DNA from: Brevundimonas sp.
GTDB taxonomy: Bacteria > Pseudomonadota > Alphaproteobacteria > Caulobacterales > Caulobacteraceae
DNA length: 61,358 bases
Assembly: GCA_030693575.1 (NCBI GenBank)
Contig: JAUYAG010000031.1
Coordinates: forward strand, 1-61,358
Reading direction: 5' to 3'
Positions within the stretch are counted from its first letter, which is position 1; every line of letters starts with the position of its first letter. Made by a program: the position numbers and the translations under genes. Positions 44,138 to 54,700 of this stretch are shown here, piece by piece. The notes below the pieces were generated by a model that was not told the DNA's origin, searched no databases, and was given only the letters and a program-made list of their open reading frames with translations.

Positions 44138-47112
44138 TGACCCGCAAATCCATCCAGTATCTGGGGGCCGCGTCGGCCCTCGCCATGGCTGTCTCGCTCG
44201 CTTGCGCCGGCGGGGCCTCGGCCCAGGGCGCGACGTCCACCCTCCGGGGAACGATCTATGAAGGCCAGGCCGTCGAGACCGGCGGCAGCATCACGGCGAC
44301 GGAAATCGCCACGGGCTATGTCAGCCGCGGCCGGATCGGCGCCGACGGTGGCTATGTGCTCTCGGGCCTGCGTCCCGGCACCTACCGGATCAACGCCACC
44401 ACGGCGGACGGCCAGTCGGTCGAGGACGTGATCACCATCGCCCTGGGCCAGGTCGCCACGCTCGATCTCGATGTGGCTCCCGTTGTAACCGGTTCCACCG
44501 AAGCGGGCGCCGCCGAACTGGACGACGTGATCGTCACCGGCCGCCGCATCTTCGAGGTGCGCACCTCGGAAGTGGCGACCAACGTCAGCCAGACCCAGAT
44601 CAACAACCTGCCGCAGATCAGCCGCAACTTCCTGAACTTCGCGGCCCTCGCGCCCGGCGTGCGGGTGACCGAGGGCGAAACCGAGCGGACCATCTCCGCC
44701 GGCGGCCAGGGCGCAGCGGCGATCAACGTCTTCATCGACGGCCAGAACCAGAAGTCGACCATCATCGACGGCGGCGTCGGTGGTCAGGACGACAGCCGCG
44801 GCAACCCCTTCCCGCAGGTCGCCATCCAGGAGTTCCGGGTCATCTCCCAGAACTTCAAGGCCGAGTATGAGCAGGCCTCGTCCTCGATCATCACCTCGGT
44901 GACCCGTTCGGGCACCAATGAGCTGACCGGCGACGCCTTCATCACCTACCAGGACAGCGACTGGACCTCGGAGGACGGCTTCGGACGTCCGGTCGGCGTC
45001 GAGCGGCTGCAGTACGGCGGCTCTATCGGCGGCCCGATCATCGAGGACCGTCTGCACTTCTTCGGCGCCTATGAGCGCAAGGACGAGACCCGCTACAGCA
45101 CTGTGCAGTTGTTCCGCGCGGCCTATGCGCCGCTGTTCGGCGCGGACACGGGCACGTTCGAGGCACCGTTTGAAGAGGACCTGTTCTTCGGCAAGCTGTC
45201 GTGGTCGATCGATGACCGTCAGCGGCTGGACCTGAGCGCCACCTATCGCACCGAGGCCGATATCCGCGACTTTGGCTTCAACAACGCCTACAGCCGCGCC
45301 AACGAGATCAATACCGATGTCGCCTCGATCGTCCTGCGCCACCAGTATCAGGGCGATGGCTTCCTGAACGAGGCCCAGTTCGACTTCTATGAGTACACCT
45401 ACAACCCGACCGCGCTGAACTTCTCGGACTACGGCCGGTCGTTCGTCATCTTCCGGGACGACAACGCCGCGCCCGGCTTCCAGTACAATGTGTTCAACCG
45501 CGAAGACACGGTGTTCAACACCGGCGGCCAGAGCAACAACCAGGACATCCGCCAGCGCAGCTTCACCTTCCGCAACGACCTGACGTTCAACGACATCGAA
45601 TGGAACGGCAACCACACCATCAAGATGGGTGTGAAATTCTCGGCCCAGAACATGTATGTGAACAAGCAGTTCGGCCGGAACCCGCAGTTCATCTTCGACG
45701 TCGACGCGCGGCCGGAGATCAACGGCAGCCGGGATATCCCGGTCCGTGTCGAACTCGGCGCCGAGGTCGCTCCGGCCGACGTCGATAACAATGTCTTCGG
45801 CCTCTACATCCAGGACGACTGGCAGATCACGAGCCAGCTGGAAGTCAATCTCGGCCTGCGTTGGGACTATGAGGACAATGCGGTCAACAACGACTATTCG
45901 ACGCCGCAGGCGATCCGCGACACGCTGAACGCCATCCAGGCGCTGCCGGGCTATGACTTCCCGTCCTACTTCAACCCGGCGGACTACATCACCGACGGCC
46001 GCGACGCCTTCACCGGCGCCTTCCAGCCGCGGATCGGCTTCTCGTACGACGTCTTCGACGACGAGCGGACGGTGATCTTCGGCGGCGCCGGCCGCTACTA
46101 CGACCGCGTCGGCTTCAACTTCGCCTTCGACGAGCGCTTCAAGGCCTTCCAGTTCAACAAGGAGATCTTCTTCTCCGTGGCCGGCGGCATGCGCGGCGGC
46201 GTCAACACCGTCGCCTGGAACCCGACCTATCTGACCCCGGCCGGTCTGGATCCGCTGCTCGACGCGGCCCCCGGCTCCGGCGAGATCTTCCTGCTCAACA
46301 ATGACATGGAGCCGCCGCGGACCGACCAGTTCAACCTCGGCATCCGCCAGAAGTTCGGCGACTTCCAGACCGCCCTGACCTTCGCCTACGGCAACACCTC
46401 GAACCTGTTCGCCTGGTACATCGCCAACGCCGGCTCTGAGACGGGCGACCGCTTCTCGGGCCCCACCCCCGGTTCGGTCGGCCATCCCGAGTTCCGCAAC
46501 CTGATCTTCTTCGGCAACAACGACGCCGAGCAGACCTTCAAGGCCATGTATCTGACGGTCGACAAGCCGTTTGACACCGACAGCGGCTGGGGCATGTCGT
46601 TCACCTACACCCTGTCGGAAGCCGAACGGAACGGCAGCCGTGACGGCGGCATCGGCGGCTTCGACTTCGACTACAACCGCCCGGGTCTGTCGCCGACCTT
46701 CCCGACCAACCAGGATGAGCGGCACCGCATCGTGGCCACGGGCATCGTCGCCCTGCCGATGGACTTCCGCCTGTCGGGCATCCTGACCCTGGGATCGGGC
46801 CTGCCCTTCCACCAGTTCGTCTGCCCGACAGCGTCCAACCCGGACATCTGCTGGAACGGCGGCCGGCCGGAGGGACAGGACTTCCTGTTCACGGACACCT
46901 TCGCCTTCCGTCAGATCGACCTGCGCCTGACCAAGTCGTTCGATGTGTTCAACGGCCAGACCGTCGAAATGATCTTCGACGCGATCAACGTGTTCAACTT
47001 CGAGAACTACAACGGCTTCGAACAGTGCCTCTGCTCGCCCAACTACGGCGTGCCGAACAACCAGTACATTCCTACCCGGAGCTTCCAGGTGGGCCTGCGT
47101 TACCGCTGGTAG
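44137..47112 (+). CDS. TonB-dependent receptor, Oar-like, with carboxypeptidase-like N-domain
   Basis: 991 residues. Signal peptide to about residue 30 (ASAQ), then a carboxypeptidase-regulatory-like beta domain (about 35-112, STLRGTIYEGQAVETGG to GYVLSGLRPGTYRIN), a TonB box-like DDVIVTGR, plug and 22-strand barrel ending in FQVGLRYRW, an aromatic C-terminus. These large Oar-type receptors take up glycans in Caulobacterales and relatives. Coupled to lacI; an intrinsic terminator follows its stop. Likely imports beta-glucan fragments; substrate is inferred from the GH144 neighbour. Confidence 0.93.
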   Translation: MTRKSIQYLGAASALAMAVSLACAGGASAQGATSTLRGTIYEGQAVETGGSITATEIATGYVSRGRIGADGGYVLSGLRPGTYRINATTADGQSVEDVITIALGQVATLDLDVAPVVTGSTEAGAAELDDVIVTGRRIFEVRTSEVATNVSQTQINNLPQISRNFLNFAALAPGVRVTEGETERTISAGGQGAAAINVFIDGQNQKSTIIDGGVGGQDDSRGNPFPQVAIQEFRVISQNFKAEYEQASSSIITSVTRSGTNELTGDAFITYQDSDWTSEDGFGRPVGVERLQYGGSIGGPIIEDRLHFFGAYERKDETRYSTVQLFRAAYAPLFGADTGTFEAPFEEDLFFGKLSWSIDDRQRLDLSATYRTEADIRDFGFNNAYSRANEINTDVASIVLRHQYQGDGFLNEAQFDFYEYTYNPTALNFSDYGRSFVIFRDDNAAPGFQYNVFNREDTVFNTGGQSNNQDIRQRSFTFRNDLTFNDIEWNGNHTIKMGVKFSAQNMYVNKQFGRNPQFIFDVDARPEINGSRDIPVRVELGAEVAPADVDNNVFGLYIQDDWQITSQLEVNLGLRWDYEDNAVNNDYSTPQAIRDTLNAIQALPGYDFPSYFNPADYITDGRDAFTGAFQPRIGFSYDVFDDERTVIFGGAGRYYDRVGFNFAFDERFKAFQFNKEIFFSVAGGMRGGVNTVAWNPTYLTPAGLDPLLDAAPGSGEIFLLNNDMEPPRTDQFNLGIRQKFGDFQTALTFAYGNTSNLFAWYIANAGSETGDRFSGPTPGSVGHPEFRNLIFFGNNDAEQTFKAMYLTVDKPFDTDSGWGMSFTYTLSEAERNGSRDGGIGGFDFDYNRPGLSPTFPTNQDERHRIVATGIVALPMDFRLSGILTLGSGLPFHQFVCPTASNPDICWNGGRPEGQDFLFTDTFAFRQIDLRLTKSFDVFNGQTVEMIFDAINVFNFENYNGFEQCLCSPNYGVPNNQYIPTRSFQVGLRYRW

Positions 47113-47130
47113 AACTTCCCCGTGCCTGAC

Positions 47131-47172
47131 GGCCGCCTCCCGGATCCTGACCGGGGGGCGGCCAACTTTTTT
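47131..47172 (+). terminator. Intrinsic terminator / attenuator after the receptor gene
   Basis: Stem GGCCGCCTCCCGG / CCGGGGGGCGGCC (one mismatch) at 47131-47163, 7-base loop, then AAC and six T (47167-47172). It lies 18 bases after the receptor stop and 36 before the GH144 ATG, so it would let receptor mRNA exceed that of the downstream genes. Confidence 0.85.
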
Positions 47173-47207
47173 GACTGAGTTGCGTTTTGAGTATGAGGAT
47201 GGAGCCC

Positions 47208-48671
47208 ATGGATCGTCGCCGGTTTTTGTTGGGTTCCACGGTGGCCGGGGCGGCGCTCGGGCTGTCCGGCTGCGGCAGCGCGGGCCTGGACTATTTCCGG
47301 CCGATGCCGCCGCGGGCCTATCCGGCGACGGACGAGCTGCAGCGGCGCACGTTCCACTGGTTCACCCACGTCACCAACCGGGCCAACGGCCTGACGCCTG
47401 ATCGCTGGCCGACCGAGTCCTTCTCCTCCGTGGCGGCCGTGGGCTTCGCCCTGACCTGCTGGCCGATCGGGGTCGATCGCGGCTGGATGAGCCGCGAGGA
47501 GGCGCGCGAGCGCACCCTGACCACGATCCGCTTCTTCCACGATGCGCCGCAGGGGCCGCAGGCCACGGGCGTCAGCGGCCACAAGGGCTTCTTCTATCAT
47601 TTCCTCGACATGCGGACCGGTCACCGCTTCGGCCAGACGGAACTGTCGACGGTCGACACAGCCCTGCTGGTCGCCGGCATGCTGTTCTGCGCGCGCTGGT
47701 TCGACGGGGATCACGCTGACGAGGCCGAGATCCGGCGGATGGCCCAGGCGGTCTATGACCGGATCGAATGGGACTGGGTCATGGTGCGGCCCAACCGCAT
47801 CTCCATGGGCTGGCATCCCGAGACCGGCTTCATCGAGGCCGACTGGCACGTCTACAACGAGGGGATGCTGGTCCTGCTGCTGGCCATCGGCAGCGCGACC
47901 CATCCGGTCCCGACGACCGTCTGGGACGAGTGGTGCAGTGTCTATGACCGAAGCTGGACCGACCGCTGGGGCCCCGCGCACCTGCATTTCGGCCCGATGT
48001 TCGGGCACCAGTACAGCCACATGTTCATCGACTTCCGCACCATCCAGGACGCCTGGATGCGGGCGAAGAACGCGGAAGCCGGCACCCGCTCGCTGTGGAC
48101 CTATCATCACAACAGCATCCTGGCGGCGCAGGCGCAGCAGAAATACGCCGTCGACAATCCGGGCGGCTGGGCCGGCTATTCGGAGAACGTCTGGGGCCTG
48201 ACGGCCTGCGACGGGCCGGGCGATTTCAAACAGGTGATCGGCGGCCGCGAGCGGGAGTTCTTCAGCTATTCCGCGCGCGGGCCTGGCGAACGCGACGACG
48301 GCACCATCGCGCCGACCGCCATGGCCGCCTCCATGCCGTTCGCGCCGGATGCGGTCGAGCGTGGCGTGGTCGAGATGAAGGCCCGCTATGGTGCGGCCAT
48401 CTATACGGAGTTCGGCTTCCTCGACTCCTTCAATCCGACGCTGACGCAGACCGATCAGGCCTTGCTGCACGGGCGGATCGTGCCCGGCCTGGGCTGGGTC
48501 GACGGCGACTATCTGGGCATCGACCAAGGACCGATCATCATCCAGATCGAGAACCACCGCACCGCCGTGGTGTGGGAGCGGATGCAGGGCGACCCCAATC
48601 TGGTGCGTGGCCTGAAGCGCGCCGGGTTCAGCGGCGGCTGGCTGGCCAACCTTGGGGATTCCGGGGCGTGA
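47208..48671 (+). CDS. GH144-type endo-beta-1,2-glucanase (glycoamylase-like), Tat lipoprotein
   Basis: 487 residues from the ATG at 47208; in-frame upstream starts lack spacing. N-terminus MDRRRFLLGSTVAGAALGLSGC: a twin-arginine RRRFLLG plus lipobox LSGC, so it is exported folded and lipidated. The body is the PF10091 glycoamylase (alpha/alpha)6 fold, with YPATDELQRRTFHWFTHVTN, SVAAVGFALTCWPIGVDRGW and EFGFLDSFNP. Characterised GH144 members cut beta-1,2-glucan internally. Overlaps the substrate-binding gene by 4 bases (GTGA). Substrate assignment depends on family; confirming residues were not checked. Confidence 0.85.
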   Translation: MDRRRFLLGSTVAGAALGLSGCGSAGLDYFRPMPPRAYPATDELQRRTFHWFTHVTNRANGLTPDRWPTESFSSVAAVGFALTCWPIGVDRGWMSREEARERTLTTIRFFHDAPQGPQATGVSGHKGFFYHFLDMRTGHRFGQTELSTVDTALLVAGMLFCARWFDGDHADEAEIRRMAQAVYDRIEWDWVMVRPNRISMGWHPETGFIEADWHVYNEGMLVLLLAIGSATHPVPTTVWDEWCSVYDRSWTDRWGPAHLHFGPMFGHQYSHMFIDFRTIQDAWMRAKNAEAGTRSLWTYHHNSILAAQAQQKYAVDNPGGWAGYSENVWGLTACDGPGDFKQVIGGREREFFSYSARGPGERDDGTIAPTAMAASMPFAPDAVERGVVEMKARYGAAIYTEFGFLDSFNPTLTQTDQALLHGRIVPGLGWVDGDYLGIDQGPIIIQIENHRTAVVWERMQGDPNLVRGLKRAGFSGGWLANLGDSGA

Positions 48672-49942
48672 ACGAGGCCCGCTGGGATCGACGCGCCACG
48701 CTCGGCCTGCTGGCCGGGGCCGCGGCGTCCGGTCTGGGGGGCTGCGGCCGGCGCGACGACGGAACGACGCGCCTGTCGTTCTGGGCCATGGGCAATGAGG
48801 CGACCAATGTCCCGCAGATCCTGCCCGAGTTCGAACGGCTGAACCCCGGCATCACCGTCAAAGTCCAGGCCCTGCCGTGGACGGCGGCGCACTCCAAGCT
48901 GCTGACCGCCTATGCCGGCAATTCGCTGCCCGACCTCAGTCAGGTGGGCAACACCTGGGTGTCTGAAATGGCCGCCATCGGCGCGATCAGCCCGACGCCG
49001 GCCTTTGCCGCCGACCTGTTGACCGACCAGTTTCCGGCGGTGCTTGAGACCAACCGCATCGGCGGGCAGGTCGTGGGCACGCCCTGGTATGTCGACACCC
49101 GGCTGATCTACTACCGCTCGGACATGCTGGAGCGGGCCGGCTTCGACGCCGTGCCCCAGACCTGGGACGGCTGGAAGGCCGCCATGCATGCGGTGAAGCG
49201 GGTGGCTCCGGCGGGCGGCTACGCCGTCCTGCTGCCGGTCAATGAGTTCGAACAACTGCTGACCTTCGGCCTGCAGGGTGCCGAGCCGCTGCTGCGCGAC
49301 CGCGACACGCGCGGAAACTTCTCCAGCGCCTCCTTCATCGCCGCGCTCGAGTTCTACAAGAGCCTGTTCGACGAGGGCCTCGCCCCGGTCGCCTCCTCGA
49401 CGCAGATCTCCAATGTCTGGACCGAGTTCGAGCGCGGCTGGTTCAGCTTCTACTTCTCCGGCCCCTGGACCATCGGCGAGTTCAAGGACCGGCTGAAGCC
49501 CGAGACGCGCTGGATGACCTCCGGCGTGCCGGGACCGACGGGGCCGGGTGCCTCTGCGCCGGGCGGGTCGTCGCTGGTCGTCTATCGCCATTCGCCGCAT
49601 CAGGAGGCGGCGTGGAAACTGGTGCGCTTCCTGTCCGATCCGGCGGTGCAGGCGCGGTTCAACGGGATCACCGGAAACCTGCCGGCGCGTGAGAGCGCCT
49701 GGGCGACGCCGGCGGTGGCCGGCGATCCCTATATCGCCGCCTTCAAGGGCCAGCTCTCGCGCGCCAAGGCCGTGCCCAAGGTCCCGGAATGGGAGCGGAT
49801 CGTCACCGAGATGCAGATCGTCGCCGAGCGGATGGTCCGCGGCGAATACACGCCCCGCAACGCCGCCGCCGAGATCGACCGCCGCGCCGACCGGCTTCTG
49901 GAAAAGCGCCGCTGGATGATCGAGCAGGGGAGGGCTGTATGA
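48668..49942 (+). CDS. ABC transporter substrate-binding lipoprotein (CUT1-type)
   Basis: 424 residues from a GTG at 48668 that overlaps the GH144 stop. N-terminus carries RRATLGLLAG and lipobox LGGC, so it is Tat-like and lipid-anchored. The fold is the extracellular solute-binding family 1: TTRLSFWAMGNEA start, KLLTAYAGNSLPDLSQVGNTW, GTPWYVDTRLIYYRSDML and the AWKLVRFLSDPAVQARF helix. Lipoprotein binding proteins are common in Gram-positives and less so here. It would hand a gluco-oligosaccharide to the two permeases that follow. Confidence 0.9.
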   Translation: MNEARWDRRATLGLLAGAAASGLGGCGRRDDGTTRLSFWAMGNEATNVPQILPEFERLNPGITVKVQALPWTAAHSKLLTAYAGNSLPDLSQVGNTWVSEMAAIGAISPTPAFAADLLTDQFPAVLETNRIGGQVVGTPWYVDTRLIYYRSDMLERAGFDAVPQTWDGWKAAMHAVKRVAPAGGYAVLLPVNEFEQLLTFGLQGAEPLLRDRDTRGNFSSASFIAALEFYKSLFDEGLAPVASSTQISNVWTEFERGWFSFYFSGPWTIGEFKDRLKPETRWMTSGVPGPTGPGASAPGGSSLVVYRHSPHQEAAWKLVRFLSDPAVQARFNGITGNLPARESAWATPAVAGDPYIAAFKGQLSRAKAVPKVPEWERIVTEMQIVAERMVRGEYTPRNAAAEIDRRADRLLEKRRWMIEQGRAV

Positions 49943-50871
49943 CCGCCGTTCCCGTCATCGCCAGGCCGGTTCGCCGCGCGGGAACCCGTCGGGCGCGCGA
50001 GCGGGCCGCCTGGGGCTTCGTCGCCCCGTCCCTGATCGCCATCGGCCTCTTCTTCGCCATCCCGGTCTTCTCGGCCCTGCTGCTCAGCCTGACCGATTTC
50101 GACATCTATGCCCTGGCCGACATCTCCAACGTCCGCTTCGTCGGCCTGCAGAACTATGAGCGGCTGCTGGGCAATCCGCTGTTCTGGACGGCGATGAAGA
50201 ACACCGGACTGTTCGCCGTCATCGGCGTGCCGCTGTCGATCATCACCTCCCTCGGGGCCGCGGTCATCCTCAACGCGCGGGTGGTCAAGTGGCGGCCGCT
50301 GTGGCGGGTGATGTTCTTCGCCCCCTATGTCACCACGCTCGTGGCCACGGCGGTGCTGTGGAACTATCTGCTGCACACCCGCTACGGCATCATCAACTGG
50401 GCGATCCAGAGCCTGGGCCTGCCCGCCGTCGACTGGCTGGGCCAGCCCTCGACCTCGATCCCGGCCATCCTGATGTTCGTGGTCTGGAAGATCTTCGGCT
50501 ACAACATGCTGATCTTCCTCGCGGTTCTGCAGACCGTGCCGGACGACCTCTATGAGGCCGCGCGCATCGACGGCGCGGGCCCGTGGAAGCAGTTCAAACA
50601 CGTCACCCTGCCGGCCATCGCCCCGACCCTGCTGCTGGTCTCGATCATCTCGGTCGCCGGCTTCTTCCAGCTGTTCGCCGAGCCCTATGTGATGACCCAG
50701 GGCGGGCCGGCCCAGTCGACCGTGACGGTGCTCTACTTCATGTATGAAGAGGGCTTCAAATGGTGGAACCTCGGCTCCGCCAGCGCCGTCGCCTTCGTGC
50801 TGTTCCTGTGCATTCTCGCGGTGACGCTGGTGCAGCTGGCGGTCGCCAAAAAGATGGGGGCCTACGAATGA
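49939..50871 (+). CDS. ABC sugar transporter permease 1 (MalF-like)
   Basis: 310 residues from the ATG at 49939, overlapping the binding-protein stop (ATGA). Six membrane segments. The EAA loop EAARIDGAGPWKQFKHVTLPAIAPT matches the family docking motif for the ATPase. N-terminal basic stretch RPVRRAGTRRARERAAWGF precedes the first helix. Pairs with the next permease as the CUT1 (MalF/MalG) heterodimer. No ATP-binding subunit is encoded between 41,422 and 54,885, so a shared ATPase from elsewhere must serve it. Confidence 0.93.
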   Translation: MTAVPVIARPVRRAGTRRARERAAWGFVAPSLIAIGLFFAIPVFSALLLSLTDFDIYALADISNVRFVGLQNYERLLGNPLFWTAMKNTGLFAVIGVPLSIITSLGAAVILNARVVKWRPLWRVMFFAPYVTTLVATAVLWNYLLHTRYGIINWAIQSLGLPAVDWLGQPSTSIPAILMFVVWKIFGYNMLIFLAVLQTVPDDLYEAARIDGAGPWKQFKHVTLPAIAPTLLLVSIISVAGFFQLFAEPYVMTQGGPAQSTVTVLYFMYEEGFKWWNLGSASAVAFVLFLCILAVTLVQLAVAKKMGAYE

Positions 50872-51692
50872 GGGCCCGGACCGTCACAGCCATCCTGCTC
50901 AATCTGGCCGTGGCCTTCATCGCCCTGCTGGTCCTGTTCCCGCTGGCCTGGATGGTCTCGGTCAGCTTCATGTCGACGGGCGAGGCCGCCGTCTTCCCGC
51001 CGCCCTTGCTGCCGAAGACCTGGACGCTGGACCACTATCGCGACCTGTTCCTGACCCAGGGGATGGGCCGCTATCTGTGGAACAGCTTCGCTCTCGCCAC
51101 CATGGCCACGGGGCTGGCGCTCGCCTTCACCGTCCCGGCCGGATACGCCTTCGCCAAACTGACGTTCAAGGGCCGGGACAGGGTGTTCCAGCTGCTGGTC
51201 GCGGCCCTGGTCGTGCCGGCCCAGATCGGCACCCTGCCGTTGTTCCTGATGCTCAAGCAGATGGGGCTGGTGAACACCTATGCCGGGGCCCTGGTGCCCT
51301 GGCTGGCCTCCATCTTCGGCCTGTTCCTCGTGCGCCAGTACGCCCTGAGCATTCCCGACGAAATGCTGGAGGCCGCGCGCATCGACGGCGCCTCGGAGGG
51401 TCAGATCTTCCGCCGCGTGGTCCTGCCGACGCTGCAGCCGATCATCGTGACCCTGGCCCTGTTCGTCTTCCTCGGCAGCTGGAACGACTTCCTGTGGCCG
51501 CTGATCATTCTGACGGACCAATCCAACTACACCCTGCCCGTGGCGCTCGCGGCCCTGTCGCGGGAGCATGTTCAGGATATCGAGATGATGATGGCCGGCG
51601 CCGTGATCACCGTGGCCCCCGTCCTGATCCTCTTCCTCGCCCTGCAGCGCTACTACATCCGCGGCATGCTGGCGGGGAGCGTGAAGGGATGA
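50868..51692 (+). CDS. ABC sugar transporter permease 2 (MalG-like)
   Basis: 274 residues; its ATG overlaps the previous stop by 4 bases (ATGA). Six membrane helices, with the EAA motif EAARIDGASEGQIFRRVVLPTLQP and the signature GSWNDFLWPLIIL of MalG-type permeases. Forms the channel with permease 1. It ends 13 bases before the large glycosidase gene, which has its own GGAG. Confidence 0.93.
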   Translation: MRARTVTAILLNLAVAFIALLVLFPLAWMVSVSFMSTGEAAVFPPPLLPKTWTLDHYRDLFLTQGMGRYLWNSFALATMATGLALAFTVPAGYAFAKLTFKGRDRVFQLLVAALVVPAQIGTLPLFLMLKQMGLVNTYAGALVPWLASIFGLFLVRQYALSIPDEMLEAARIDGASEGQIFRRVVLPTLQPIIVTLALFVFLGSWNDFLWPLIILTDQSNYTLPVALAALSREHVQDIEMMMAGAVITVAPVLILFLALQRYYIRGMLAGSVKG

Positions 51693-51705
51693 GCGGAGTA
51701 TTTGA

Positions 51706-54700
51706 ATGCGGATGTTCGCGCTGATCCTCGCCGCGATGGCCCTCGCGCTTCCGGCCCACGCCCAGACCCCGCGCGTCCTCGATCCGTTCGAGACCCTGAC
51801 GCCCTGGACCGCCGACGCCTCGACGGATGTGTCCTCGGCCATCTCCGCCGTCGACGGCCACGACGGCCGGGCCATGCGGCTGACCTATGATTTCAACGGC
51901 CGGTCCGGCTACGCCTTCGCGGCCCGCGCCATCGATCTGGATGTACCCGAAAACTACGAGATCAGCTTCTGGCTCCGCGGCGAGATGGCACCCAATACGC
52001 TGGAGATAAAGTTCGTCGACGCCTCGGGCGACAACGTCCACTGGCGCCAGATCCGCGGCTTCCAGGCGACGCCGGGCTGGACCAGATACACTATCAAGAA
52101 GCGCCAGATCACGCGGGCCTGGGGCCCGAACCCGGACCACACCTTCCGCGGTGCCGAGCGGATGGAGTTCGTGGTCACGGCCGGCGAGGGCGGGGCGGGG
52201 TGGATCGAGGTTGACCAGCTGGAGCTCCGCGAACTGCTGCCCGAACCGTCCGTGCCGCCGCGGCCGCTGGCCGGCGCGACCAGCGCGGACGGGCTGAATA
52301 TCGCCGCCCGCGCGGTGGACGACGACCCGGCCACGGCCTGGCGGTCGGCAAGCCTCGGCGAGCAGGCCCTGACCCTCGACCTCGGCTATGAGCGCGAGTT
52401 CGGCGGGGTCACCCTGCGCTGGGCCGAGAAGGCGGCGGCCACCGCTTACCGGCTGCAGGCCTCTTCGGACGGCGAGACCTGGCGCGATCTGGCGGTGGTG
52501 GACGACGGCGACGGTGGCGTCGACTGGCTGCGCACGCCCGAGGCTTCCGCCCGCTGGCTGCGGCTTGCGCTGCGGTCGCCGGTTCCCGCGGCCGGCGGGG
52601 ACCGCCCCGTCGGTGCCTATGCGTTGAACAGTGTCGAGATCGAGCCCCTGTCCTTCGGCGAGAGCCCGACGGCCTTCATCCGCGCCGTGGCCGAAGAGAG
52701 TCGGCGCGGCCTCTATCCACGCGGCTTCCACGGCGAACAGCCCTACTGGACCCTGGTCGGCGTCGACGGCGGCGGCGAGAGCGGCCTGATCGGCGAGGAC
52801 GGGGCCATCGAACTGCGCCGCGGCGGACCCTCGATTGAGCCCTTCGTGCTGGACAACGGCCGGCTGGTGACCTGGGCCGATGTGAACGTCAGTCAGAGCC
52901 TGCAGGACGGCGATCTGCCGATCCCGACTGTGACCTGGACCGGCGACGACTGGACCCTGGCGATCACCGCCTTCGCCGAAGGGACGCCGGAGCAGGCGCA
53001 GTTGTACGGCCAGTATGTGCTGACCAATACCTCGAACCGGCCGCGGACCCTGACGCTGGCGCTCATGGCGCGGCCGTACCAGGTCAACGGGCCGTCGCAG
53101 TTTCTGGCCATTCCGGGCGGGGTCGGACCCATCGAGCAGATTGACTGGAACGGCTCGACCCTGGTCCTCAATGACGCCATCCGCATCAGCCCCCTTTCGG
53201 CGCCGGACGGTCTGGTCACCAGCCGCTTCGCCGCCGGCGCCGACCCGCAGAGCCTGCTCGCCGATGCCGACCGCCCGCGCGACCCGGCCGAGCGATATGT
53301 GGACTCCGACAGCAGCGCCCTGATGTCCGGCGCCCTGCTGTACGACGTGACCCTGCAACCCGGCGAGGCTCGCACGTTCGGCCTCGTCACCCGTCTCGCG
53401 GGGCCGACGCCTGACCTCGCGCCCGTCGCCGATGTGGCGGGGACCCTCGCCGCCGCCCGCACCCGCGTCACCGCCGGCTGGCGCGAAAAGCTCGACCGGT
53501 TCGACCTGACCCTGCCGGACAGCCAGCAGCGGATCGAGGACGTCATGCGCGCTTCGCTGGCCCATATGCTGATGTCGCGGCAGGGGCCGATCCTGCAGCC
53601 GGGCACCCGCTCCTATAACCGCAGCTGGATCCGCGACGGGGCCATGATGGCCGAGGGGCTGAACCGGCTGGGCCACGCCGATCTGTCGGCCGACTATCTG
53701 CGCTGGTACGCCCCCTTCGTCTTCGACAACGGCAAGGTGCCATGCTGCGTCGACTTCCGCGGCGCCGATCCCGTGCCCGAGAACGACAGCCACGGCGAGT
53801 TCGTCTTCCTCGCCGCCGAGACGTATCGCTATACCGGCGACGCCGCCCTGTTACGCGAGGTCTGGCCGCAGGTGCAGGCGGCGATCGGCTATATGGATGC
53901 GCTGCGGGCCTCGACCCGGACGCCGGCGTTCGAGGCGGCGAACCAGCGACACCTGTACGGCCTGCTGCCGCCATCGATCAGCCACGAGGGCTATTCGGAC
54001 CGCCCGGCGTATTCCAACTGGGACAATTTCTGGGGCCTGCTGGGCTATCGCGACGCCGCCTTCATCGCCGACACCCTCGGCGACACGGCCGCGGCCGCCC
54101 GGATCCGCGCCGGCGAGGCCGAGTTCAAGACCGACGTTATGGCGTCCATCGTGGCGACGGCGCGGGTGCACGGCATCGACTGGATCGCCGGCGCCGCCGA
54201 CCGGGGCGACTTCGACGCCACCTCGACCACCATCGGCCTGTCGCCCGCCGGCCTGATCGACGACCTGCCGCAGGACCTGCTGACCCGGACCTTCGACAAA
54301 TCGTGGGAGAATTTCACGTCACGGCAGGAGAACCGGCAGGCGTGGAAGGACTACACCCCCTACGAGCTGCGCAATGTCGGTGCCCTGGTGCGTCTGGGGC
54401 GCCGCGAAGACGCCCTGCGCGCGCTCGATTTCTATTTTGCCGACATGCGCCCCCGCGCCTGGAACGGCTGGGCCGAGGTGGTGGGCCGGGACGAACGCGA
54501 GCCCCGTTTCATCGGCGACATGCCCCACGCCTGGATCAGCTCGGACTACATCCGCTCAACCCTGGATCTGCTGGTCTACGAACGCGACCGCGACCACGCC
54601 CTCGTGCTGGCGGCGGGCGTTCCGACGGACTGGCTGGCAGGGGAGGGCGTCGGCGTGACCGGCGTGCGGACGGCGTATGGGCCGCTGACCTACAACCTGC